From NCBI GenBank assembly GCA_037783545.1, contig JBBELK010000376.1, positions 310,001 through 374,000 of the forward strand: 64,000 nt of DNA, given 5' to 3'. A model generated the notes under the pieces. That model saw nothing but the letters and a program-made list of their open reading frames with translations. It was not told the origin of the DNA and ran no database searches. Below, in pieces: positions 1 through 8,978 of the stretch. Source of the DNA: Henricia sp. BOLD:AAB3569. Taxonomy: Eukaryota > Echinodermata > Asteroidea > Spinulosida > Echinasteridae. How positions within the stretch are numbered: the stretch's first letter is position 1; each line of letters starts with the position of its first letter. Position numbers and translations under genes: made by a program.

Positions 1-63
1 AAATGGTCAATTAACAACGCAATCTTTGAATACAACAACGGTATGATGACGTGGTTGATATAA
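1..63 (+). CDS. ORF2 C-terminus of LINE copy A (partial)
   Basis: Twenty codons and a TAA stop, matching the C-terminal residues KWSINNAIFEYNNGMMTWLI of ORF2 in copies B and C. The start is outside the window, so the state of the rest of the ORF is unknown. Confidence 0.9.
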   Translation, partial: KWSINNAIFEYNNGMMTWLI

Positions 64-1170
64 CTTTCATATTTCCCTGTGACTCTTCTTCGGCTCATCT
101 CCCGGAGCGTTTGCTCGCTTTTAGCGAGACAGGCTGTATGCCACGCTTTCCGGGTTTCGAGCCATTCTGTCTTTTTTTTTCATTTCCCCCCCTTTTTTGT
201 CCTGGGATTTTGCGTCGGCTCTCTTGCCCCTGGATCGGCTGCTCGACTTGTCGAGACATGGTGTATACCTCCGGTCTGGATGTGGGTTTGCTGGCGTAAA
301 TCTTCTTGCTGGTGTCTAGATCGGCTGCTCGGCTTTTGTCGAGACATGGCAGTTGCCTCCGATCTGGGCACCGGCGTCCGCCCCAACCCCCGCTCTTTAT
401 TTTGTCTTTTTGTCTTTCTTTTTATGTTGCGTCGGCTTGCCCGTCCCTCCGGTGTGGGGGCGGGCTTGCTGACGTGAATCTCCTTGCTAGTGTCCGGATC
501 GGCTGCTCGGCTTTTGTCGAGACATGGCGTAGCCTCCGGTCCGGGCATTGGTGATCCCCTCTCAGTCTTCACTCATGTTTCTCTTCTGTTTTCTTTCTTC
601 TTGTTTTTGTCTAATCCAATCTAAGTGACAACAACACGTCCCTCCTCCTACCCCCGTGGACGGAGGTCGCCACTTGCGGGCGCATTGCGCCCGCATGCTG
701 TGGTTGGCGGCCCCTGGCCTTCCCCACCCATTCCTCCCCGGATGGGTACCCACTTTTTTTCTTCTCTACTTCTTTCTCTGTGTTGTTGTCAAGAATGTAT
801 CGTCTTTTTTCTTCTTTGTAAGTGGAGCGCCACTTGTGTATGTTTAAATACGCCTTTGTTTCATGATTTAACATGTATTATGAACTATTTTGTTTTGTTG
901 ATCAGTTATTTTCTTATTTGTTTAAAAGTATATTCAAGTAACATAGTTTCCTATTTACTATCCCTAATGAGACCTACAATGTGTTCAACTTATTATGTTA
1001 CTTTACTAAATACCAAATCAATGATTCTGTTCACTAATATATCTATGTACTTATTTTGACTTAGATTTTGCATCTTTGTGTTAATATTATGTTTTCGTTT
1101 TTTACTTTGTAAATATTATTGTTATCATTACTGAAGATGCAATAAAGATGTCCTTTTGAAAAGTCAAAAG
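64..1170 (+). other. 3' UTR of LINE copy A
   Basis: No coding region is supported here; open frames of 80-144 codons are not kept in copy B. It holds three hairpin modules of the form CTCGR...YCGAG (242-255, 328-343, 506-521) followed by cgagacatgg, a GC-rich inverted repeat with 10-bp arms (675-684 and 686-695), an AT-rich tail and an AATAAA at 1140-1145, about 25 bases before the 3' end. Confidence 0.8.
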
Positions 1171-1190
1171 TCTTTGTGCCAACCCAAAGG
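1171..1190. repeat. LINE 3' joint: target sequence after copy A
   Basis: tctttgtgccaacccaaagg directly follows the 3' end of copy A and continues into intact unit sequence (cggcctcgttggg). The matching 5' duplicate of copy A lies outside the window. Confidence 0.85.
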
Positions 1191-1244
1191 CGGCCTCGTT
1201 GGGAAGTATTCGCTCCTGTTTCAGAGAGAACGAAAAAAAGAAAA

Positions 1245-1545
1245 GAGTTGGGTCTCACCTTATTGTCTGGGTTGCGAGTAGACTACTGTTCTCGAGTGCG
1301 GTCCCGCTGCTGATCCACACGGGGACTTTTGTCTGCTGCGTTTCCGCCCTGGACCGGTTCGCCCCTCCTCAGTCAAACCTGGTCACCCCGGCCTTCGCCA
1401 GATAGACCATGCCGATGCCGAGCTCAGCGTGGACACCCGATCGTCACAGTAGAAACAAACCCACATAGACTCCCGAACTCATGCGATCCGCCAACCCCAG
1501 CTTCCAAAGTGGCTGGATTACAGGCGCACGCCACAACGCCCAGCC
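1245..1545 (-). ncRNA. SRP RNA (7SL), unit 1
   Basis: Complete ~301-nt gene. Differs from most units by agatagacc for agattgacc and ccccagctt for ccccggctt on the plus strand. Confidence 0.92.
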
Positions 1546-1633
1546 AATGAGCAGTTGAAAATAAATTCTCATGAACTTTTCTCAAATACCTCACCCGACA
1601 AAAAAAAAAAATACCCTTTAACAAATCACAAAC

Positions 1634-1714
1634 CGTCGTGGGCAGGATTCGAACTTACGCGGGACATCCCATTGGATTTTATGTCCAACTTCTTAACCAC
1701 TCGGCCACCGCGAC
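1634..1714 (-). pseudogene. tRNA-Leu(UAA)-like, unit 1 (position 33 altered)
   Basis: Type T (first G of the B box is A). The anticodon loop reads CATAAAA instead of CTTAAAA, so the almost universal U at position 33 is A. Unlikely to work as a tRNA. Confidence 0.5.
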
Positions 1715-1875
1715 CTTTGATAAAACAAGTCAGTGGCAGCATCAACACTAGTTTACAAGACTGCAATATCAGTAATGATTCCAACGATGACAAATAAAAT
1801 ATCGTCCACAACAGTGGCCAAACTTTATGCTTGTTAGGTTATAAAGCTCAGCCAAGACTATCTTTACAGCTGCGC

Positions 1876-1895
1876 TCTTTGTGCCAACCCAAAGG
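1876..1895. repeat. 5' target-site duplication of LINE copy B
   Basis: tctttgtgccaacccaaagg, identical to 8905-8924 on the other side of the element. The base before it is c here and g at the 3' joint, which fixes the left limit; the base after it differs (t of the LINE, c of the unit), which fixes the right limit. Confidence 0.92.
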
Positions 1896-2120
1896 TCGTG
1901 TTTTACATCGAGCTCCGGGAATCGTAAGAAAACTTCGCTTTTGAGCGTATTATGGTTACAAATTTTATATCATTGTGACCGACATTATACACTGATTCTG
2001 CTGGACCGCCCTCGAATTGTCAGGTTTAGTAATTTTGGTGTATTTTGTAGTTAAAATATTGTATATTTCTTAGGTTTATTGCTATGGCTGACCATTAAGG
2101 TCAGTCAAGCGCAACCAGCC
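1896..2120 (+). other. 5' UTR of LINE copy B
   Basis: 225 bp from the target duplication to the ORF1 ATG. AT-rich in its second half. Presumably holds the internal promoter, as in other full-length LINEs; no motif is recognised with confidence. Ends with a tiny upstream ORF and hairpin at 2084-2107. Confidence 0.6.
2084..2098 (+). promoter_or_regulatory. Upstream ORF (MADH-stop) within a hairpin, copy B
   Basis: atg gct gac cat taa, 23 bases before the ORF1 ATG. It lies in an inverted repeat ggctgacc-attaa-ggtcagtc (8-bp stem with one G-T pair; perfect in copy C). Such a short uORF and hairpin could limit or redirect ribosomes reaching ORF1. Conserved in both full copies. Confidence 0.5.
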
Positions 2121-3845
2121 ATGCAGGGCCAGACAAGCAGTACCGCGTCTTGCTCTGCTGGCCCCATTGTTCCCGGTGACGAGCCCTTTCAAGGGGTCAC
2201 CAGGAACAATGGAGTGTTTTTCCATGCGGTCGACAATGTCTCCGTTCAGGATTACATGAACTCCTTTGCAGACCAACTACCACAACAATCTATTGTCTCC
2301 GCGTCAAGGATTTCCAATGGCAGAGTTGCTTTTTACTTAAGCTCGAGAACCGAAGTCATCGAGGCAGTCCACACAGGACTTGCCTACGATGGCGGCTTTA
2401 TCGAGCTAACACCACTCAATCGCCCTACTACCCGGCTAACGCTCTCAAACGTATACCCAGAAATCCCGAACGGAGTCATTGCGGCCCAACTATCATCCTT
2501 TTGTAAGGTGGTGTCGCAGATCCGTCCGATCCCCCTGGGAATTAAAAACAAGAAACAATTAAACATAATGAGCTTCCGACGACAGGTCCAGATCCTTCTT
2601 AATCCTAACATTAATCCCCCCGACCACATAAATTTTACATTTTCTGGAGCCAACTATCGTGTTTTCTTAACAACCGAGTCGGTTCGGTGTTTCAACTGCC
2701 GGGAGTTCGGGCACGTAAGCAAAAACTGCAAGAAACACCCTTCCAACCCTGAACATCAACCGGACCCCACCGTAGACAATCCTCTAAACCCACCACCCGT
2801 ATTCATGCACGGAAAAAACAAAAAATCTGACCCCAAACACCCACCCAAATCGTCTAAACCCAACAATCCCATCTCTTCTGCCACCGCCCCTCCCAAAGCA
2901 CCTCCACCCAAACCTCCCCGCGCGGCTGCGCCCGCCCCCGGCCCGTCTAACTACCCTGGTAGGAAAGGCGGGTCGGCCCCGGCTGGTGCCTCGAGCGCGA
3001 CCGGTGCTGCCAATTCTGCCGCACCGAAGTCGTCGTCCGTGGCCGATGCGGATGTAGCCAGCGGGGGCACAACCCCGTCCCAACCCTCCTCCTCCAGTTC
3101 AACGACAAATGAGAATGCGACAAACTTCGGCTCTCCCCCTGCTCCTCACAGAACATTTTCTGAAGTCTTGACTAAACGCAAGAACCCCCCACCCAAATCG
3201 CCCCCTGTTCCCTTCAAACTGACTCCCCTCAAATCTACCTCTCCTGTTCACAAAATGGCTAAGACAGCCATGAGCCCTAGTTCGTCACAATCTCCTTCTC
3301 TCTCCCAGGCCCTCGAGGCCCAGACACCGGTTTCTTCACCCGCTCCTTCTCCTCGTGTGGCCAATGCCCCTCCCATTCCAGCACAAACCACTCCAGTCCA
3401 TCCTACTCTAGCCCCACCCACCTCAGCCCCACCCACTTCAGCTCCATCAATTACCCCTGTTCCCGCCCCACCCACCTCCGCCCCCTCCACTGCCACTCCT
3501 GGTCCATCTGTTTCCTCTCCCATGCCTCTCTCACAGACTTCCGTACTTTCGACTCCCGGCGGTCAGAACACCGACACCGACTCTATGCAATGGGAGGATA
3601 CTCAGGCGGAAGATGATCTGACGTCTGATATCCTCCCTACATCCCGTGGCCCCATGTCGTCGGAAGATCTCATAAAATTTCTTGTCTCGGTGAAGGGTAA
3701 AAAAAAAACAGTCCAGTTTGCGAAGAAATTCACGTCTAACATCCCTGGACTGATAAAACAACTCAAACCTCTAAAAAACCACGCCCCTATCGGTAAGCCC
3801 ATGCAGAAGAGGATAGGTACACTCTTAAAATCTCTTGATCGTTAA
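2121..3845 (+). CDS. LINE ORF1, gag-like RNA-binding protein (copy B)
   Basis: 574 aa if translation starts at the ATG at 2121, the first in-frame ATG; the frame is open a little further upstream but only from TTG. Residues ~30-185 form a globular N-terminal region, probably RRM-like as in Tx1-type gag proteins (inference). One CCHC zinc knuckle follows, RCFNCREFGHVSKNC (C190-X2-C-X4-H-X4-C203). Residues ~210-510 are a Pro/Ser/Ala/Thr-rich linker with PPTSAP repeats. The C-terminus (~530-574) is basic, with KGKKKTVQFAKKF. ORF1 proteins of this group bind element RNA and form the RNP for retrotransposition. ORF2 starts 29 bp downstream in another frame. Confidence 0.92.
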   Translation: MQGQTSSTASCSAGPIVPGDEPFQGVTRNNGVFFHAVDNVSVQDYMNSFADQLPQQSIVSASRISNGRVAFYLSSRTEVIEAVHTGLAYDGGFIELTPLNRPTTRLTLSNVYPEIPNGVIAAQLSSFCKVVSQIRPIPLGIKNKKQLNIMSFRRQVQILLNPNINPPDHINFTFSGANYRVFLTTESVRCFNCREFGHVSKNCKKHPSNPEHQPDPTVDNPLNPPPVFMHGKNKKSDPKHPPKSSKPNNPISSATAPPKAPPPKPPRAAAPAPGPSNYPGRKGGSAPAGASSATGAANSAAPKSSSVADADVASGGTTPSQPSSSSSTTNENATNFGSPPAPHRTFSEVLTKRKNPPPKSPPVPFKLTPLKSTSPVHKMAKTAMSPSSSQSPSLSQALEAQTPVSSPAPSPRVANAPPIPAQTTPVHPTLAPPTSAPPTSAPSITPVPAPPTSAPSTATPGPSVSSPMPLSQTSVLSTPGGQNTDTDSMQWEDTQAEDDLTSDILPTSRGPMSSEDLIKFLVSVKGKKKTVQFAKKFTSNIPGLIKQLKPLKNHAPIGKPMQKRIGTLLKSLDR

Positions 3846-3874
3846 TATCACTGTCTTTTCTCATTTCCTTTAAT

Positions 3875-6800
3875 ATGGAGGTTTCTTTGCGTGTGTTTTT
3901 GGCCTGCGTCATGACATTGTCATTGCTCACTCTTAACACGGGGGGATGCCTATCCCCCATAAAAAATACTGCTCTCAAAATTTTCACTGATACCCTTGGT
4001 AATAGCCCTGATATTGTTTTCCTTCAAGAAACATATACTTTAAAAGAACAAAACTCGTGCTGGAACGTATGGTCCCACAGCCCCCACTGTTCTCCCGGGC
4101 CCACCCCCGGATCGGGAGTCACCACGCTCATAAAATCCAACAAAATTGATGTTCTCTCTCATTCTTCTATTTTCCCCGGTTATATTCATTACACTAAATT
4201 TAAATTTCAAGACACTGTTTTTCACCTCTACAATACTTTAATTCCACAAAATAACGATACTGCTCTTAAAGCCATTCAATCCTTTGTGGACCATAGTTCC
4301 AGCTGCAGTGACAATGTCATAATAGGAGGTGATTTCAATTGTTGTCTTAATCCTCTTGTTGATCGTCTGCGTACGTCGGTTGAGCGTAGACCCAAAGTCG
4401 TCATGGCTCTCAGGGGCGCTGTCAATGCATTGTCCCTTTGTGATGCCTGGCGCAGACTGAATCCCAACAAACAAGAGTTCACCTGGTTTCATAACTACCC
4501 AGCCTCTGTGCAGGGTGTTTATAAAGCCAGGTTAGATCGTGTTTACATTCCTTCCTCCTTATGCCCCTCGGTTAATTCTGTGTCTATTATTCCCTGTTCT
4601 CTCTCCGATCACAGTGCTGTCAGTATTGCGTTTACTTTCCCCTATCGAATTCAAAGAGGGAGTGCTTACTGGCATTTTAATAACTCTCTCTTAGATGATG
4701 ACAACTACAAAGACATTATAAACCACTTCTGGGCTGATTGGACAATGAAAAAAGGAGACTTTCCAGATCTAGCCTCGTGGTGGGACTTTGGAAAGTCCCA
4801 CATAAAGTCCATCACCCAGATGTATAGCAGTAAAATCGCTCGCCAAAAACGTCAAACACTCTTTCAACTTAACAAAAAAATCAACGATCTTCAGTCTGCG
4901 CCAGACTTCACTCTAGAAATAAGAGACGCTCTTAAGGAGCATAGGGACAATTTAAATTTTCTGTTAAAGTGTGAAGCGAAGGGCGCTCTTGTCAGATCCC
5001 GCTTCAAATTCACTAATGAAACTGACACCTGCTCCACATTCTTCTTCAACTTGGAAAAAAACAACTCTGCTTCTAAACACATCTCTAGAATTCGTCTTGC
5101 CACTGGGCAAATCACCGATAATCCTAAAGAAATCAAAACCCATATCCATGACTTTTACCAGTCCCTCTACACTTCTACTCCAACAGACGAGAGCGCCCTC
5201 GGCGAACTGTTAATTGGATTAAATCAACTTGACCCTGCAGACTCAGAGGACCTCGAGCGCCCTCTATCTCTGCAGGAACTCGACCTCGCCGTCAGGGAAC
5301 TTGGCAAAAACAAAACGCCCGGTCTTGACGGCCTCTCTTCAGAATTTTTTCAGTGCTTCTGGCCCACTCTCAAAAATGATTTTCTTGCCGTTCTCAACGC
5401 TTCCTTCTCCTCAGGTTCCCTTCCTCATTCCTTGAGACGTGCTGTCATCACCCTTTTGCCCAAGAAAGGTGACTTGGCCGATATTGCCAATTGGCGGCCC
5501 GTCTCCCTTTCAAACACTGACTACAAGATTTTTGCCAAGTTGCTTGCCGGCAGGTTAAAGCAATGCATTGGCAGCGTCGTCGGCCCGGACCAGACCTACT
5601 GTGTTCCGGGCCGATCAATATATGATAATTTAAATTTAATTCGGGATATTTTATTTTACTTTAATGCTAATGACTTGCCTTTAGCCGTGGTCAACCTTGA
5701 TCAGAAGAAAGCCTTTGATAACGTTGACCACGGCTACTTGTTTAACACAATGAGGGCCATGGGCTTTGGGGATCGTTTCATCCGACACATCGACATTTTG
5801 TACGGCAGCGCCGAGAGCCTTGTTAAGGTCGGTGGCTCCCTGACCTCTCCTTTCCCATTTGAGAAAGGAATAAGGCAGGGATGCCCGCTCTCGGGGCTGC
5901 TGTACTCAATTGCCATTGAACCACTCCTCAATAAACTTAGACTAAAACTTTCTCCCTATTCGTTTCATATTCCTGATACAAACTCATCTGTCTCTGTGTC
6001 GGCGTACGCAGACGACGTGTCTCTCTTTATCACCTCCGACGCAGGCTTTAACGTTGCTGAAGAGGTATATGACCTCTTTAGCAGCGCCTCTTCTGCATGT
6101 CTCAATACCCGGAAGTCCCAGGGATTGTGGGTCGGATCATGGACCGGACGGAAAGACAATCCTCTGGGTTTTTCTTGGAATAGCGAAGGACTTGCCTTTC
6201 TTGGAGTTCACCTTGGGAACACAAATAACTACATAAAACAAAACTGGATTAAATGCAAAGAAAAACTTAACAAAACTCTTAATTCCTGGTTTCACCGTCT
6301 TTACTCTCTTTCTTTCAAAGGGAAAGTTTTAATTGCTAATCAACTTGCCGCTTCAAAAATCTTCCACTGCATTGCTGTTCTTTCTCCTCCAGACAATGTT
6401 ATCCGTGAACTCCAAGAAAGTCTTGTCAATTTCGTCTGGTCCCGCAAGCAGCACCACCTTAAAAAGGAACTTTTGTATCAAAAACCTGACAATGGAGGGA
6501 TGGGTCTGGCACGCCTCCAGGCACGCATTATGACATTTCGACTTCGCACTATACAACGTTTTCTCGACCTCTCCCCCCATCCCAGTTTCCTACTCTTCCG
6601 CCATTTCTTAAGACAGTACAAGAAACTGGGTTATGATTTCCAACTTTTTCACTTCAACACTGATCCGAAATTCCACTCTCGCCTTCCCTGCTTCTACAGT
6701 GACATACTGCGTGCCTGGACGGCGTCCGGGGCTCGATTGGAAACGCGACCTGACAATATCAACCACGTCATTAATTTACCAATTGCTAGCCTACTTAATG

Positions 6801-7756
6801 ATGCAGCTGATGGTGACGCTATGCCTCCCCTGCGGCTCAAAGCGTGCGGTATTCTTCTCGTCCGCCATCTCATCGACTTTAACACCGCTCTCTGGATTGA
6901 CGCCCGGACCTTCCATTTCCCCCTCCAAGGACTCCGCCCACCCTCGCTTCGACTTCTTGAACAAGATCTTCACCGTATCCATCTGTCACTACTTCAGCAC
7001 TTCCCAACTGTCTTCTGCGTGAATGGATGTCGTCTTCCCGTTTCTCAACTCTGCGCTCTCGCACCATTTCCGGACACTCCCGTCAATTTTGTCTTCTCTT
7101 CAATACAAAATGGACTCTCCGCACCATCCAAAGTCATCTACAATATCTTCAACACTTCGTCTTCTCCGTTACTTTCACACTGGCATGAAAACGGCTTTCT
7201 GAATCCTGGAACTTCCATTCAATGGAAACAATTATATCACCTGCACTCAACAAAGAAAGAGGACGACGTACAGTTCAAGCTTTTTCACAACATCCTTCCA
7301 TCGCTTGCTGTACTAAGCCACATCATACCCGACAGATCTGCTTCCTGTGGATGGTGCGGAGAGCCGGGCTCAATCAAGCACCTATTCATCACCTGCCCAG
7401 CAATCCAGCCAACCCTCACAACTCTTCATCAGATGCTAAGTCGCCTTCTTCCTTCTACACAACTGAACTTTGACCTCTACTGGGCCCTCATCCCGCACGC
7501 GAAGAGTCGCAGCAAGGAGACAGTTCGATTGTCGAATTCTCTCATCATCAGCTGCAAAAACACCATCTATTTTCTCTACCGTACTTCTCGCTTCGTCGAC
7601 CCTCTCATCATCTGGAAACACAATCTCAAATTCAAAATTCTCATAAATTTCTCATTTTACAAATCAATCAACAATCTCCCTCGTTTTCACCAAAAATGGT
7701 CAATTAACAACGCAATCTTTGAATACAACAACGGTATGATGACGTGGTTGATATAA
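3875..7756 (+). CDS. LINE ORF2, endonuclease/reverse transcriptase (copy B)
   Basis: 1,293 aa. The N-terminal ~260 residues are an apurinic-endonuclease-type domain: LNTGG (N21), FLQETY (E52), GGDFNCCL (D153, N155), LDRVYIP and the SDHSAV signature (D245, H246); this domain nicks the target. Reverse transcriptase: NWRPVSL near 539, QTYCVPGRSIYDN, LDQKKAFDNVDH, GIRQGCPLSGLLYSIAIEPL, and the catalytic YADD at 711-714. A C-terminal zinc knuckle is C1158-X2-C-X7-H-X4-C1174 (CGWCGEPGSIKHLFITC). Start: ATG 3875; ATG 3911 (residue 13) just before the endonuclease is an alternative. Downstream of ORF1 on the same transcript, so reinitiation or termination coupling is likely. All catalytic residues I can check are present. 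Confidence 0.95.
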   Translation: MEVSLRVFLACVMTLSLLTLNTGGCLSPIKNTALKIFTDTLGNSPDIVFLQETYTLKEQNSCWNVWSHSPHCSPGPTPGSGVTTLIKSNKIDVLSHSSIFPGYIHYTKFKFQDTVFHLYNTLIPQNNDTALKAIQSFVDHSSSCSDNVIIGGDFNCCLNPLVDRLRTSVERRPKVVMALRGAVNALSLCDAWRRLNPNKQEFTWFHNYPASVQGVYKARLDRVYIPSSLCPSVNSVSIIPCSLSDHSAVSIAFTFPYRIQRGSAYWHFNNSLLDDDNYKDIINHFWADWTMKKGDFPDLASWWDFGKSHIKSITQMYSSKIARQKRQTLFQLNKKINDLQSAPDFTLEIRDALKEHRDNLNFLLKCEAKGALVRSRFKFTNETDTCSTFFFNLEKNNSASKHISRIRLATGQITDNPKEIKTHIHDFYQSLYTSTPTDESALGELLIGLNQLDPADSEDLERPLSLQELDLAVRELGKNKTPGLDGLSSEFFQCFWPTLKNDFLAVLNASFSSGSLPHSLRRAVITLLPKKGDLADIANWRPVSLSNTDYKIFAKLLAGRLKQCIGSVVGPDQTYCVPGRSIYDNLNLIRDILFYFNANDLPLAVVNLDQKKAFDNVDHGYLFNTMRAMGFGDRFIRHIDILYGSAESLVKVGGSLTSPFPFEKGIRQGCPLSGLLYSIAIEPLLNKLRLKLSPYSFHIPDTNSSVSVSAYADDVSLFITSDAGFNVAEEVYDLFSSASSACLNTRKSQGLWVGSWTGRKDNPLGFSWNSEGLAFLGVHLGNTNNYIKQNWIKCKEKLNKTLNSWFHRLYSLSFKGKVLIANQLAASKIFHCIAVLSPPDNVIRELQESLVNFVWSRKQHHLKKELLYQKPDNGGMGLARLQARIMTFRLRTIQRFLDLSPHPSFLLFRHFLRQYKKLGYDFQLFHFNTDPKFHSRLPCFYSDILRAWTASGARLETRPDNINHVINLPIASLLNDAADGDAMPPLRLKACGILLVRHLIDFNTALWIDARTFHFPLQGLRPPSLRLLEQDLHRIHLSLLQHFPTVFCVNGCRLPVSQLCALAPFPDTPVNFVFSSIQNGLSAPSKVIYNIFNTSSSPLLSHWHENGFLNPGTSIQWKQLYHLHSTKKEDDVQFKLFHNILPSLAVLSHIIPDRSASCGWCGEPGSIKHLFITCPAIQPTLTTLHQMLSRLLPSTQLNFDLYWALIPHAKSRSKETVRLSNSLIISCKNTIYFLYRTSRFVDPLIIWKHNLKFKILINFSFYKSINNLPRFHQKWSINNAIFEYNNGMMTWLI

Positions 7757-8904
7757 CTTTCATATTTCCCTGTGACTCTTCTTCGGCTCGTCTCCCGGAG
7801 CGTTTGCTCGCTTTTAGCGAGACAGGCTTTATGCCACGCTTCCGGGTTTCGAGCCATTCTGTCTTTTTTTTCATTTCCCCCCCCCCCCCTTTTTTGTCCT
7901 GGGATTTTGCGTCGGCTCTCTTGCCCCTGGATCGGCTGCTCGACTTGTCGAGACATGGTGTATACCTCCGGTCTGGATGTGGGTTTGCTGGCGTAAATCT
8001 TCTTGCTGGTGTCTAGATCGGCTGCTCGGCTTTTGTCGAGACATGGCAGTTGCCTCCGATCTGGGCACCGGCGTCCGCCCCAACCCCCGCTCTTTATTTT
8101 GTCTTTTTGTCTTTCTTTTTCTGTTGCGTCGGCTTGCCCGTCCCTAAATCGGCTGCTCGACTTGTCGAGACGTGGCGTATGCCTCCGGTATGGGGGCGGG
8201 CTTGCTGACGTGAATCTCCTTGCTAGTGTCCGGATCGGCTGCTCGGCTTTTGTCGAGACATGGCGTAGCCTCCGATCCGGGCATTGGTGATCCCCTCTCA
8301 GTCTTCACTCATGTTTCTCTTCTGTTTTTCTTTCTTCTTGTTTTTGTTTCATTCAATCTAAGTGACAACAACACGTCCCTCCTCCTACCCCCGTGGACGG
8401 AGGTCGCCACTTGCGGGCGCATTGCGCCCGCATGCTGTGGTTGGCGGCCCCTGCCTTCCCCACCCATTCCTCCCCGGATGGGTACTCCCCTTTTTTTCTT
8501 CTCTCCTTCTTTCTCTGTGTTGTTGTCAAGAATGTATCGTCTTTTTCTTCTTTGTAAGTGGAGCGCCACTTGTGTATGTTTAAATACGCCTTTGTTTCAT
8601 GATTTAACATGAACTATTTTGTTTTGTTGATCAGTTATTTTCTTATTTGTTTAAAAGTATATTCAAGTAACATAGTTTCCTATTTACTATCCCTAATGAG
8701 ACCTACAATGTGTTCAACTTATTATGTTACTTTACTAAATACCAAATCAATGATTCTGTTCACTAATATATCTATGTACTTATTTTGACTTATATTTTGC
8801 ATCTTTGTGTTAATATTATGTTTTCGTTTTTTACTTTGTAAATATTATTGTTATCATTACTGAAGATGCAATAAAGATGTCCTTTTGAAAAGTCAAAAAA
8901 AAAG
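7757..8904 (+). other. 3' UTR of LINE copy B
   Basis: Four hairpin modules (7939-7952, 8025-8040, 8156-8169, 8242-8257), each CTCGR...YCGAG followed by cgagac(a/g)tgg. The third is absent from copies A and C. GC inverted repeat with 10-bp arms at 8412-8421 and 8423-8432. Then ~450 bp AT-rich, AATAAA at 8870-8875, and the end aaaagtc-aaaaaaaaag. Such 3' UTR structure is a candidate for recognition by the element's own reverse transcriptase. Confidence 0.75.
8870..8875 (+). promoter_or_regulatory. Polyadenylation signal of LINE copy B
   Basis: aataaa in gatgcaataaagatg, about 30 bases before the element's 3' joint; present at the same place in copies A and C. Confidence 0.7.
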
Positions 8905-8924
8905 TCTTTGTGCCAACCCAAAGG
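8905..8924. repeat. 3' target-site duplication of LINE copy B
   Basis: Same 20 bases as 1876-1895; intact unit sequence continues from 8925. Confidence 0.92.
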
Positions 8925-8961
8925 CGGCCTCGTTGGGAAGTATTCGCTCCTGTTTCAGAGA

Positions 8962-8978
8962 GAACGAAAAAAAGAAAA
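8962..8978 (-). terminator. Pol III T-run after SRP RNA (example, unit 2)
   Basis: On the minus strand the SRP RNA is followed by TTTT, C, then TTTTTTT. Pol III stops at runs of four or more T. The same run follows the SRP RNA in every unit; one T shorter in units 16 and 26, and interrupted in units 36, 42 and 57. Confidence 0.7.

Larger units (their letters stand above)
1..1170 (+). mobile_element. Tx1-clade LINE, copy A (3' end only, cut by window start)
   Basis: Contains the last 20 codons of ORF2 and a complete ~1.1-kb 3' UTR, nearly identical to copies B and C. It ends at ...aaaagtcaaaag and is followed at once by the array sequence tctttgtgccaacccaaagg, the same joint as in the other copies. 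Its A-run before the joint is 4 bases, against 9 in B and C. Its 3' UTR shares with copy C a ~38-bp deletion relative to B and lacks the 7-bp deletion seen in B, so A and C belong to one subgroup. The 5' part lies outside the window. Confidence 0.93.
1171..1895. repeat. Single SRP RNA/tRNA array unit (unit 1) between LINE copies A and B
   Basis: One full 706-bp-type unit plus the 20-bp target duplication, so the target sequence appears at both ends (1171-1190 and 1876-1895). It shows that two LINE copies sit in adjacent units of the same array. Type T, with an altered position 33 in the tRNA-like gene. Confidence 0.93.
1896..8904 (+). mobile_element. Tx1-clade LINE, copy B (full length, 7,009 bp, both ORFs intact)
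   Basis: Order: 225-bp 5' UTR, ORF1 (gag-like, CCHC), 29-bp gap, ORF2 (AP-type endonuclease, reverse transcriptase, C-terminal zinc knuckle), 1.15-kb 3' UTR, AATAAA, short A-rich tail. There are no LTRs. The reverse transcriptase motifs DQTYCVPGRSI and LDQKKAFDNVDH are those of the Tx1 clade of the L1 group. A 20-bp target duplication flanks it. Inserted antisense to the SRP RNA and tRNA-like genes, in the spacer between one unit's SRP RNA and the next tRNA-like gene. Intact frames suggest a recently active element. Confidence 0.95.

Noticed and set aside
79-1059. ORFs of 80-144 codons in the LINE 3' UTR
   Set aside because: Frames are not kept between copies A and B and overlap hairpin modules; a third LINE protein is not supported.
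2079-2120. Upstream extension of ORF1 by 14 codons
   Set aside because: It would need a TTG start and lies over the uORF/hairpin; the first in-frame ATG is 2121.
8885-8932. Fusion of LINE tail with unit sequence as a coding region
   Set aside because: Only a chance open frame crossing the insertion joint.
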